Below are positions 27,301-34,912 of a stretch of 64,000 bases of DNA, in pieces (positions within the stretch are counted from its first letter, which is position 1; every line of letters begins with the position of its first letter). The notes beneath the pieces are model-generated. The model made no database searches and had not been told where the DNA came from. It worked only from the letters and a program-made list of their open reading frames with translations. The DNA comes from a bacterium. GTDB taxonomy: Bacteria; Electryoneota; Electryoneia; Electryoneales; Electryoneaceae. Made by a program: the position numbers and the translations under genes. The stretch lies in assembly GCA_020444265.1 (NCBI GenBank), contig JAHLLH010000002.1:671033-735032 (forward strand), written 5' to 3'.

Positions 27301-29278
27301 TGCCCATGTTCGGCGAGCGGCCCGCTTCGGTGTAGGTGATTTCATCACCGGCGATGTAGTGGCGCACGGGTTGACCACCACGACCTACAGGGTAGGTTTC
27401 GATGTACTCGAGACCATTTCTCTTGTCAAGTTTGACCGGAACGGCATCCGCTTCTGCGAGGGTGGCAAAGAGGAAATTGCCCTCGTCATCGACCCCCTTC
27501 ACGCCTTTGACCAGGTCGCGGAGTTTCAGTTGGTCTGCGAGGGGAGCATTCCAGAGTTCTCCCATGATCTCTTTGGTCTGCTGCACGATAAGGCGCTTGC
27601 CGAGCTCGATCTCGGCCATCCGGAGGCGTACTTCATCCGCAGCCATCCTGGCCAGCGGGGCGGGCATATCGACTGACATCCGTTCATGACGGCGACCCAG
27701 CAGGCGGTTAAAGTTACCCTTGAGCCCTCGTTCAATGAAGTCTGTACGTCGCTTGAGCAGACCCTTGACGGCAAGGTCAATGTTCTCTGGTGTACCGTCG
27801 GCAATAGCCCGATCGACACCGGCGAGAAAGTCATCCCATGCCTTGGGGAGGTTGGGATCGATGTCGCGAAATTTGATGACATCCTGGGGCCGGATGCCGG
27901 AGTGGAAGAGGACGAGCTGCTCGGGTCGATCGGCGGCCACTGTCATGCGCTGGCGCACTGCCTCGACTCGTTTTTCGAAAGCGAGAGAATACTGTCCGGG
28001 GTCCATGTCGGCAGGGAGTGAAGAGCGGACGGCCACCTCGGGGCTAACGTCTCCCCTGGAGAGGGAGGTTGCCTGCGCTTTCGGAAGTCCTACCTCCTCG
28101 AGTGTGACGGCGAGCTGCTGGCGTGCTGCCTCGCGATCGGGCCCTCGATAGGTCGTGCCCTCTGGTGTGACAATCTCCCCGCTTTTCCGGAGGCCAGAGT
28201 CGGCGGCAAAGTCGGTGGCTGGTTTGGCAAAGGATTCGCGGACTCCCTTCTTCATCCTTCGCAGGAAGGCCCATTTGTCACGGTGGTAGCGAACCGATCG
28301 ACCAAGCTCGGGAACCGCTCCGATCATCTCAAAGACGGCAGGCATGGCCGCGCCGGTGATCAGGCCAGAGGGTGAAGTGTCGCCGGTTGTGATGGCATGG
28401 GTGGCCATCCCGCCAGCAGCCTGAGAGGTGATCCGGACGGCAGCCTTGAGCTGCTCGGTCAGGCCGCCGATGAAACCATAGGAGAGACCATAGGGCGCAG
28501 CAGAGGCACCCCGTTTGATTGCTTCCTCAAAACCTTCTCCCCCAACCAAGGCAGCACCGCCCTCGACCCCACCGATGGTGATGGCATCGCGAAGACCTCG
28601 GACGAGTGCCTTCTGGAAGCGTGAACCATTGGCCGTGAACCCTGCCTTTCCGAGTGCCCTGGTGGCATAGCCAAAGGGGATGAATGTACCAGGCAGTTCA
28701 AGCAAACTGGCATCGAGGGGGTGTTCTTCGGCATAGCGCTCGTAGCCTGGAACCTTGAGGCCGGTTGCACCTTTCAGGATAGCTGGAGCGGCCAGGGGGT
28801 TGTAATTGGCTGCTTTCCTACCAAACCCCACGGCTCCGATCGGAAGGCGCTCGAGAGTTTTGAGGCCGGTGTATCCTGCGAGTTTCGCTTTACTGGAAAG
28901 GTTCAGGCTATTTAGCAGGTCATCGCGGGTGACTCCTGGTGGTACGAGGTCGGCGGTGCCTTCACGATTAAGAATGGCATCGATAGCGAAATCCTGCAAG
29001 TCCTGGTACTGTTTCCCTTTGTTTCGCAACAGTTGACGGATGGTCTCTTCTTCGGGGTCAAAGGTGACCGAAGCGACCTCGGCGGTTGTGGGTTTCAGGA
29101 TAAGCGAGGAGTCTTCCTGCTCGAAGCTGGCAAGCATCCTGTCAGCGACAGAATCGGTGGGCATGACAAGGCGCTGGTCTCGGTCGCCATTGACCAGCTT
29201 CGCCCATTCGCTACGCTGGCCGGACCCCGCAGAGACCTGCCTGGTCGGTTGTTTTCTTAGAAAATCCCACTCGCCCAT
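24338..29278 (-). CDS. Giant virion protein, probable internal/DNA-ejection protein
   Basis: 1646 aa, the largest gene. No enzyme motif is recognised. Glycine/alanine-rich hydrophobic stretches (about 240-330; again about 1430 GMAATTMIGLSLAFL) alternate with long helical segments, and the last 70 residues are a charged helix (NAIDRATQAALEAERRGWAGREKEAREAAGRGKRALEKGEYR). Size, position after tailspike and next to two coiled-coil proteins fit the large internal core/ejection proteins of podoviruses. GAGGTGATTC precedes the ATG. It could instead be a tape-measure-like protein, but tube and sheath genes are absent. Confidence 0.6.
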   Translation of the reverse strand: MGEWDFLRKQPTRQVSAGSGQRSEWAKLVNGDRDQRLVMPTDSVADRMLASFEQEDSSLILKPTTAEVASVTFDPEEETIRQLLRNKGKQYQDLQDFAIDAILNREGTADLVPPGVTRDDLLNSLNLSSKAKLAGYTGLKTLERLPIGAVGFGRKAANYNPLAAPAILKGATGLKVPGYERYAEEHPLDASLLELPGTFIPFGYATRALGKAGFTANGSRFQKALVRGLRDAITIGGVEGGAALVGGEGFEEAIKRGASAAPYGLSYGFIGGLTEQLKAAVRITSQAAGGMATHAITTGDTSPSGLITGAAMPAVFEMIGAVPELGRSVRYHRDKWAFLRRMKKGVRESFAKPATDFAADSGLRKSGEIVTPEGTTYRGPDREAARQQLAVTLEEVGLPKAQATSLSRGDVSPEVAVRSSLPADMDPGQYSLAFEKRVEAVRQRMTVAADRPEQLVLFHSGIRPQDVIKFRDIDPNLPKAWDDFLAGVDRAIADGTPENIDLAVKGLLKRRTDFIERGLKGNFNRLLGRRHERMSVDMPAPLARMAADEVRLRMAEIELGKRLIVQQTKEIMGELWNAPLADQLKLRDLVKGVKGVDDEGNFLFATLAEADAVPVKLDKRNGLEYIETYPVGRGGQPVRHYIAGDEITYTEAGRSPNMGTTIPEVDGIPITKPGKSIDHNDEVLVIGDRHKRVREPKALKSVVTLVEDGIPQVQNPETGRMKQVRKPKTVRISARFNDELGVEEVSFLKDPKQEAFDLIGAKPGRTRVKHEGVDYIFEGEDHTTPGAAVAILRHPGQGRELRLPIDDGGTIVVSPGRRAPTDAVPVDRLYKDLRLYHNGIPYRVRSVKQPQPKEGNDLIEWGDQLRLYRRINTNQTRQLLEDLTNRYPNVPDVIKAYRAQTEELYRTAFGRALTPFSSEVLRQMYDVETSRLPEAAYWPSVAKEEGPVHFLARSAGESLHMGPRVAPGRKFKSGRLGTEGREIEHFGIASAVRRTEFMAEGIQQELEAKMLALTGRPIGPEGLLPGFVKLGRTSFGGDPDQLVKTLQRYPGIAKAWGVTNGDITIARKMMDVIQVPGQIGEMVNLRGRTRTEPVDPATRTVLKGLGEITRNLTNYWVANQLTRPSTAVRNWLSGEILYFNKTLIDFYEGVLDKWVFQENPLPFAQLRNDLHAYAGAMTKDARGMIPEELLGGRFYDDFIKGNAWQSDLTPSKNLVRQALVPFREVEVMQKRRSFLADLKTDAERAAWQLEQSPQFEGWGRGGKDAFIRQYMQAIPEQTFNRARDNIRDVAGFDYGDKPYIMEKLTQAGGRAVVPYPNYIYHYLRMIGSGVKDAAMLPKMAMQTARRVRMGNMDPAWKLHDETMNPRNLELGTAPNTTELKRRMARGMAATTMIGLSLAFLKTWERGRDAIAGVELPWEAQTGGRVKMPDGMPIVGSHGDTESWVRLYDQPWLGEVMFMWDAWSGKRFLSDYLNDRVSTGFALNGVLTAMGYRDEFDLYSTGGARAAEIASGFIPFGGAANTFRRLVDPVKRDPEGAYTNDLKGFGLNLVNKAPFASKLLPPRFEQGTDEVAMYNRRIEFLKLFLLNFKEVSKENREELSRDALQNAIDRATQAALEAERRGWAGREKEAREAAGRGKRALEKGEYR

Positions 29279-29286
29279 GAATCACC

Positions 29287-30375
29287 TCATTTGGATGCGG
29301 TCTGCTTGTCCCGCATCATTTCCTTAATCTTATCCGGGTCAGCACCGAGCTCCTGAATCTCGGCCTCGATAACGCTGCCAGGGATACCATCCCACCAGGC
29401 TACTAGCTTGCGAACGTAGTCCACCACATCAGCCTCTTTGATTCCGCGCATAAAGCCTGTTTTGGACGGCTTCTTCGGAGGTTGTGTGTTTGGCATGGTG
29501 GCGAAGTTCAGCTCAGGGATGTCACCACCGGCGAGGATGGTGTCCTTGTTCTCGCGCAGGTTGCTGACCTGGTCGGAAAGCCAATCGAGTTGACGCTGCT
29601 CTTGAAGGGAGAGGGTGGTCTTCCCCTGCTTTTTCATCAGGTTGTTGAGCCGAGATTCGAGGGAATTTGGCTCGGACGGTCCACCCAGCTGGTTATCGAT
29701 GCGGTCGATGGCTTTTTCACGTCGGTCATCATCCGCCGACTTCTCGTCCTTCTCGAGCTTCGCTTTGATTCGATTCTGCTCCCGTTCGTCATACCGTGCT
29801 TCGGCGCGGGCTTCGGCGGCGAGCTGACGGACGCCGACGGGATCCTTGTAGAAGGCGGGGTCAGTGGGGAGTTCGGGCCTACCGAGACGGCTGCCGATTT
29901 TGTTGAGTTCGGTAACCAGACTGACGATTTGCTCGTCATCGACACCCGGCTGGCCAGCACTGTCGAGGAGCTGCTTGTAGTTGGTCTCAAGGCCTTTTTT
30001 TTCCAGCTGGCCCGATTCGAGGTTACTGCGGGCGCGTGTGGTGCCTTCTGCCAGCATTCTCCGTGCTCGATCGAGGCCCCGGTCCCCCGCATCGGTGGTG
30101 AACTGCATGCCGGTTTCGGGATTGGTGCCAATGCCCACGTCCTTGAGGTAGCGCAGTGCTTTGCGGTCTGCCTCGCTAAGGTTGGGGTTGGCCATCATTT
30201 CCTCGATCGAGCCGAGGTTGGTGTCCGCTTCCCGGTTTGCCATAACCGAGAGCGCTTGCTCTCGTTTACTGCGCTTTTTCTTCTCCTCGTCCTGGTTGGC
30301 GAGGGCGAGCTGGAGCCGGAGATTTGCACCCGTGCGGATGGCATCGGCAAAGGGGTCGAAGGGTCGAAAATTCAT
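29287..30375 (-). CDS. Coiled-coil phage protein, probable internal virion protein
   Basis: 362 aa, highly charged and largely helical, with heptad-like stretches (LANQDEEKKKRSKREQALSVMANREAD; ARAEARYDEREQNRIKAKLEKDEKSADDDRREKAIDRIDNQL). The start at 30375 (MNFRPFDPF) is preferred because AGGAGG lies 7 bases upstream; an ATG two codons earlier falls too close to it. It lies between a 163-aa gene and the 1646-aa gene, the place of internal-core proteins in T7-like phages. Function is inferred from place only. Confidence 0.6.
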   Translation of the reverse strand: MNFRPFDPFADAIRTGANLRLQLALANQDEEKKKRSKREQALSVMANREADTNLGSIEEMMANPNLSEADRKALRYLKDVGIGTNPETGMQFTTDAGDRGLDRARRMLAEGTTRARSNLESGQLEKKGLETNYKQLLDSAGQPGVDDEQIVSLVTELNKIGSRLGRPELPTDPAFYKDPVGVRQLAAEARAEARYDEREQNRIKAKLEKDEKSADDDRREKAIDRIDNQLGGPSEPNSLESRLNNLMKKQGKTTLSLQEQRQLDWLSDQVSNLRENKDTILAGGDIPELNFATMPNTQPPKKPSKTGFMRGIKEADVVDYVRKLVAWWDGIPGSVIEAEIQELGADPDKIKEMMRDKQTASK

Positions 30376-30377
30376 GG

Positions 30378-30869
30378 TCATCCCTCCTCGAATAGACGTT
30401 TCAGGAGATTCGCCTGGTACATTGACCCGCCAAGGTTTGCCCCGCTGCTCAAGAGGTTGAGGATGAAGTCATAGGCCTCGCGGTCCTGGTCGTACTCAGC
30501 CTGTGCATCCATCATGTTGAGCTCGTTTTGCTGACCTTCCCGCTGGAGCGCAACGGATAGCCGTTTCGAGAGGCTGTCCTGAATCTGATTATCCTCGACC
30601 TCATCCGCCTCGAGCGCAGCCCCGGCGAAGGTTCTGCCGGTATTGCGATTGATGGAGGAGATTCCTTCGGCTACGAGGGCGGGGTCGCCACCGGAGCGAC
30701 GGGTAATCCTGTTCAAGTCGTTTCGTTTGTTCACCCCAAGCTCGTTTTGCAGCATCCGGAGGATGCGGCTCGAGGTGACACCAGGAATGGAGATGGCCCC
30801 GAGTTGCTGTTCGAGGTCTTCAACCATCCGACTCCGGAACATCTGTGGGGTTTTCCGTCTTGGGAACAT
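30378..30869 (-). CDS. Phage virion-module protein, unknown
   Basis: 163 aa, helical and polar (GVTSSRILRMLQNELGVNKRNDLNRITRRSGGDPALVAEGISSINRNTGRTFAGAALEADEVEDNQIQDSLSKRL). The C-terminus is small-residue rich (LNLLSSGANLGGSMYQANLL). GGGAGTCCCC precedes the ATG. It is the first of three consecutive genes after the tailspike that are inferred to be internal virion components. Confidence 0.6.
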   Translation of the reverse strand: MFPRRKTPQMFRSRMVEDLEQQLGAISIPGVTSSRILRMLQNELGVNKRNDLNRITRRSGGDPALVAEGISSINRNTGRTFAGAALEADEVEDNQIQDSLSKRLSVALQREGQQNELNMMDAQAEYDQDREAYDFILNLLSSGANLGGSMYQANLLKRLFEEG

Positions 30870-30898
30870 GGGGACTCCCTTTCAATAATGCGACAGCG

Positions 30899-31153
30899 TT
30901 AAACGGCGAGAACCGTGTGAATTGCGGGTCTATCTTTCAGCAATGACCTCAACCAGGAGGAACGATGAAACTCCTGAAATGGCTTGGCACGGCTCTCCTT
31001 GATGTTTTCTGGCCACCCGCTGAACCAGGTGAAGCACCCTCGAACGTTGTGGACCGTCTCCTTCCCCCCGAGCGGTCGCGCCGGGACCGTGCTCTGCTGC
31101 GCTTGAGGCGGATGAAGCGGAAGGGGCTGCTCAAGCGTAGGTGAGCCGTGCAT
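30899..31153 (-). CDS. Possible small ORF, minus-strand alternative
   Basis: 84 codons with a good ribosome site (GGGAGGCCGCA before ATG 31153) and in line with the operon, filling most of the space between the tailspike and the 163-aa gene. The product (proline-rich start, MHGSPTLEQPLPLHPP...) resembles nothing known. It overlaps almost wholly the + strand 59-codon ORF at 30965; at most one is likely real and the sequence does not decide. Confidence 0.3.
   Translation of the reverse strand: MHGSPTLEQPLPLHPPQAQQSTVPARPLGGKETVHNVRGCFTWFSGWPENIKESRAKPFQEFHRSSWLRSLLKDRPAIHTVLAV
30965..31144 (+). CDS. Possible small basic protein on the opposite strand
   Basis: 59 codons. AGGAGGAACG precedes the ATG. 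The product has a hydrophobic start (MKLLKWLGTALLDVFWPP) and a very basic end (RSRRDRALLRLRRMKRKGLLKRR, 15 Arg/Lys in the last 24). It would be the only + strand gene in the 38 kb from 22.9 to 61.2 kb, in a spot between tailspike and internal proteins where phages often carry independently expressed cargo. No clear promoter is seen. The minus-strand ORF at 30899-31153 competes with it. Confidence 0.38.
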   Translation: MKLLKWLGTALLDVFWPPAEPGEAPSNVVDRLLPPERSRRDRALLRLRRMKRKGLLKRR

Positions 31154-31171
31154 TGCGGCCTCCCTTCATTT

Positions 31172-34100
31172 CTATTGCACCGGTGCGTCTGCGACACAGT
31201 AGGTCACCACCAGCCGGACAATCATGTCACTGACGGTTACATCTGCATTGGTGGTGACAGTCAGCTTTTTGTCGGTGCCATTCGGGAGAAAACCTGCCGG
31301 GGTTGCCTGGTCATAGCTTGTGCCTGAGTCGCCCTGGGTTGCGCACGCCACACTGTTGGCGAATTCAGTTGGTGACCCAACACGGCCAATGCTCATGGTG
31401 GCGGCCCCTCCACCCGGCGCCTGGTAGACAATCCAAGAGACACTGGTAACGACGCACCCGGCTGGAACGAGGACGTTTGAGGTGTTGATCCCACCCGAAC
31501 CCGAACCGACCGGGATGGTGAGCAATTCTGAGATGGTTCCGGTGCCAGTGCCTGCGCCATTACCATCGCGGAGAAGGGGACCCTGGGTGGCGAAGATGTT
31601 ATCGACGAGGCTCGCCTGACTGTACCCATTTGTGCATCCAGATTCAGAGTAAGACTCTGCCTGATTGCCAAGCGCAATGAAGTTGTCCACTCCTTGCAGG
31701 AACATTCCCCACTGAACATTGGTCCCACTCTGAATGTTTCCAATGGCCGACACCCCGCTGCTGTTTTTCAGCAGGATCCCCCGAGTTGTTGAACCGCTGC
31801 TCTGGTTAACATCTTTGATATGATTGCTGAGAACCGAGTAACGGTACGCTCGCTCGATGTGGATGCCGTCCCGTCGTGTATCTTCGACGTAGTTGTCATT
31901 CGCCTGGATATCATAGATGAAGTTGTCGATCCCTCGTTCGTTTCGCAGGTACAGCCCCTTATACCCTCCTGTAATTTGATTGCCAGCTATTCTCACTCCC
32001 CGGAGGATACCAACGCCCTGAACCGAAAATGCTTCGGTGGGGCTTCCTGCCGTTGCGCTGGCGAAGGCTAGGTTGATAACGATTGTGCTGCCATCGCTTT
32101 CAGTTTCTACGGTCCAGACGCCATTCAAGTCGCTATCGGTAGCGCCGTAGACTTCAATGCTGTCACCATCGGAGAAGGGATTGTTGCCTATACCAAGCGG
32201 GATTCCGGTTTTATTGCCCGAGTCTATCGAGAGCAGGGGTCCTTCAACGGTTTCGTCATAACTAATGACATCAAAACGTTTACCATCAAAATGTATCCCG
32301 TTCTGTGTACTGCCAGCTGTAACCGTAAAATTGAGACGGTTGTTTTGTATGGTACCGATAGGCACGAGACCGTGCAGCTCGATCATATGCCCGGCGGTAT
32401 CTGTGATGTTGTTCCCCTGGATGTCGTACTGGCCAGCGTCATCAACGAAAATACCTCGGTTAGCATAGCGCACGGAGTTTCCACGAACGGTCGTATTGAG
32501 AGACTTCGGGGCCAGATAGACACCATTTTCGACCCGGTCTACACCAACGCCGATTCCATCTCCAACAATCCGATTTTTTGTTACCATCACGGCTCGAGAT
32601 ACCACGGAGATGCCAGCCATAACATCTGCCGACTGCCCAAGGATATCATTGTCATCGACGCTGATATAAGCATCACTGCCCAGGTTGGTGTGAATTGTGA
32701 TTGCGGCTCGACCCAGCTCGCCATAATCATCATTCAGCCGACTCGTCCAGTTTCCACCTATAATCGAATTTGCATGCACCCTGGCATGCACAGCAGGTCC
32801 TTCCACACTGATAGCAGACTGCGCCTTGCAGGAGTCAGCATGCTGGCGGATGATGTTGCCTTGGACAAGGGAATAGCTGGAGTGATTTACAATGAGTCCC
32901 GCTGCCTGGCCCATTGTGGCGGCGGTCGAGGAGATGGTAATTCGGTTTCCAATGAACTGGCCGCCATCGACCGCGTTTTCCATCTTGGTGATAGTATGGC
33001 GGATGTCCTGATAAACGTTGTTTTCCTGGACAGCATCAACACCGGCAGGCGAATTATCATCGTACATGATCGCCCGTACTGTATCCTCGAAATAGCAGGA
33101 GCTAACCAGGGAGCGGCTGGTTTTACGAAAACGGACAGGACTGTACATCCCTGCCTCAAAATCACAATCGCGGACAACAGCGGATTCGCAGGTGTCGAAA
33201 AAGACTCCATTCTGCATAGCCGATGCGGGAATGACATCATCCGAGTAGGCATCGACGTGGTCTCGGCCTGAGACTGTGGCCGAGGCGGTTCCCGCCCCAG
33301 CGGAGGAGACGCTGGCTGCAAGGGTGACAGCCGTTGTGGTTGCAGCGGTAAGAGTGAGCGTTATGGTTTTTGTTCCACTGTCGTAGCTGGCAGAAACGCA
33401 CGCAGCATCCGCCTCGCAGGCCGATGCTACCGCTGTCATTGTGGCATCGCTGGAGGTCGCATAGGTTTCCGCGTAATCCGTGCTATCGATGGTTATGGTA
33501 ATCGTGTCACCGGCTACCAGGGCAGCATTAATCGCAACGGTTGCCTCACGTTCTTGCCAGAAGTGGGAACGAAAGCTGCAACGTTCAATGGCAACTCGTT
33601 TGCTATTGAGAACCTTTAGCCCTGAGCCGCAGTAGGTCGCTGTATACCCGGAGTCCACGAGAAAACCGACATCCGCGATACTGATATGATCCGGACCGTC
33701 TATCTCGAGTAACAAATCCCCATCGGCAGCTCCCTCAAAATAGAACCTTGATCGGTCTCTCCCCTGGCCGATAATCTGACCGCCATTTGGTAAAGCCTGC
33801 CCGTCCAGCTCGCCGCCGACGAGATAGTCGGCAGCTGGGATAAAGAGATTTTGCGAGCAATTCAGGGCCGATTGAACGGGACCTGTATCATCGGTCACCC
33901 CGTCCGCAGCAGCGCCGAACCAAAACGGCGTGACATGCCGGACGCTTTCAAGAGTCGGTTCATCCCCAACGTCACAATCGAACGCCTGTTCAGTGTCCGG
34001 GCAATTAAAACGACCGGAGAAGGTGGGAGCTTTTCCGGAGGACCATGACAATAGTGCGCCGGATTTCATCCGCGTCCGGATATTAGCAGGAACGGTAAGC

Positions 34101-34912
34101 AGCGAGGTGAGTTCATAGGTGCCCTCGGTCAGCAGCATATCTCGAACACTGCCATCTGCCGAGTCGATGACGGCTTGAATCGACGCGGTCAAGTCTGTGG
34201 TACCGAACCACTCGGGCAGGATGTTCTGCCGCTTCGCGAATGTGATCTGGCTGCCATCATCCGCACAGGCAAATATCTGCCTCGCATAGGCGCTGAATTT
34301 TGACTCGATTGTGAGACTCTTGCCTGTCTCCACAGAGATAATAGCCCCGGCCTCCATTTGGAGGGTGATGTTCTCCGGGATGGTGATGTCGCTATCAATC
34401 AGGACGTCATTCTTAATCGCCAGGACAGCCCGTTCGGTGCCGATGACATCCAGGGCATCGCTGAGTGACTCATAGGCCTCAACATCCTCCACGCCAAAAT
34501 TGACATTCCCATCTGGAGTGCGGGTTGATCGAACCGGATGGGTTGCGGTTTGGGCGAAGGTTGGTTCGGCAATCATCGAAACGGTGTCACCATTACTTAG
34601 TTCGACTGACACGTGCCTCCGCCCCTGCTCGTCGGCAGTGACCCCCTTGACCGCCAGGAGGTCGATGGTACCCTCTCCTCCCGGTACGCGGTAAACAGGA
34701 GTACGGAGCTCTTGATCTCCATTTATTGCGATGTATTGACCTAACGGGACAGTCCATGTTTTACCTGCCTCATCCATCCAGACAAGTGCTTTGTGGTCAC
34801 CGCCCAGAACATCGCGAGCGGTGATAGCTGCGGTTTGCCCAGGGCGGAGAGCACCGACATCGTTTGGTCGGATTTCCGCATGACGGGGCGGCTGTCGGCG
34901 GCGTTTGTTCAT
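31172..34912 (-). CDS. Tailspike, right-handed beta-helix
   Basis: 1246 aa receptor-binding spike. The N-terminal 130 residues should attach it to the tail. Two beta-helix entry motifs follow: LPEWFGTTDLTASIQAVID (about 230) and TPFWFGAAADGVTDDTGPVQSAL (about 325), the latter the pectate-lyase-superfamily signature. Many short repeats (NSKRVAIERCSF, GNIIRQHADS, NSIIGGNWTS, RGNSVRYANRGIFVDDAGQYDIQGNNITD) build the helix. A Thr/Ala-rich beta domain (about 455-547, AGDTITITIDSTDYAETYATSSDA) interrupts it. The C-terminus (from about 1110) is a separate beta domain, perhaps for trimerisation. It probably binds or cleaves surface polysaccharide. ATG overlaps the nozzle stop (TGATG). Confidence 0.85.
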   Translation of the reverse strand: MNKRRRQPPRHAEIRPNDVGALRPGQTAAITARDVLGGDHKALVWMDEAGKTWTVPLGQYIAINGDQELRTPVYRVPGGEGTIDLLAVKGVTADEQGRRHVSVELSNGDTVSMIAEPTFAQTATHPVRSTRTPDGNVNFGVEDVEAYESLSDALDVIGTERAVLAIKNDVLIDSDITIPENITLQMEAGAIISVETGKSLTIESKFSAYARQIFACADDGSQITFAKRQNILPEWFGTTDLTASIQAVIDSADGSVRDMLLTEGTYELTSLLTVPANIRTRMKSGALLSWSSGKAPTFSGRFNCPDTEQAFDCDVGDEPTLESVRHVTPFWFGAAADGVTDDTGPVQSALNCSQNLFIPAADYLVGGELDGQALPNGGQIIGQGRDRSRFYFEGAADGDLLLEIDGPDHISIADVGFLVDSGYTATYCGSGLKVLNSKRVAIERCSFRSHFWQEREATVAINAALVAGDTITITIDSTDYAETYATSSDATMTAVASACEADAACVSASYDSGTKTITLTLTAATTTAVTLAASVSSAGAGTASATVSGRDHVDAYSDDVIPASAMQNGVFFDTCESAVVRDCDFEAGMYSPVRFRKTSRSLVSSCYFEDTVRAIMYDDNSPAGVDAVQENNVYQDIRHTITKMENAVDGGQFIGNRITISSTAATMGQAAGLIVNHSSYSLVQGNIIRQHADSCKAQSAISVEGPAVHARVHANSIIGGNWTSRLNDDYGELGRAAITIHTNLGSDAYISVDDNDILGQSADVMAGISVVSRAVMVTKNRIVGDGIGVGVDRVENGVYLAPKSLNTTVRGNSVRYANRGIFVDDAGQYDIQGNNITDTAGHMIELHGLVPIGTIQNNRLNFTVTAGSTQNGIHFDGKRFDVISYDETVEGPLLSIDSGNKTGIPLGIGNNPFSDGDSIEVYGATDSDLNGVWTVETESDGSTIVINLAFASATAGSPTEAFSVQGVGILRGVRIAGNQITGGYKGLYLRNERGIDNFIYDIQANDNYVEDTRRDGIHIERAYRYSVLSNHIKDVNQSSGSTTRGILLKNSSGVSAIGNIQSGTNVQWGMFLQGVDNFIALGNQAESYSESGCTNGYSQASLVDNIFATQGPLLRDGNGAGTGTGTISELLTIPVGSGSGGINTSNVLVPAGCVVTSVSWIVYQAPGGGAATMSIGRVGSPTEFANSVACATQGDSGTSYDQATPAGFLPNGTDKKLTVTTNADVTVSDMIVRLVVTYCVADAPVQ

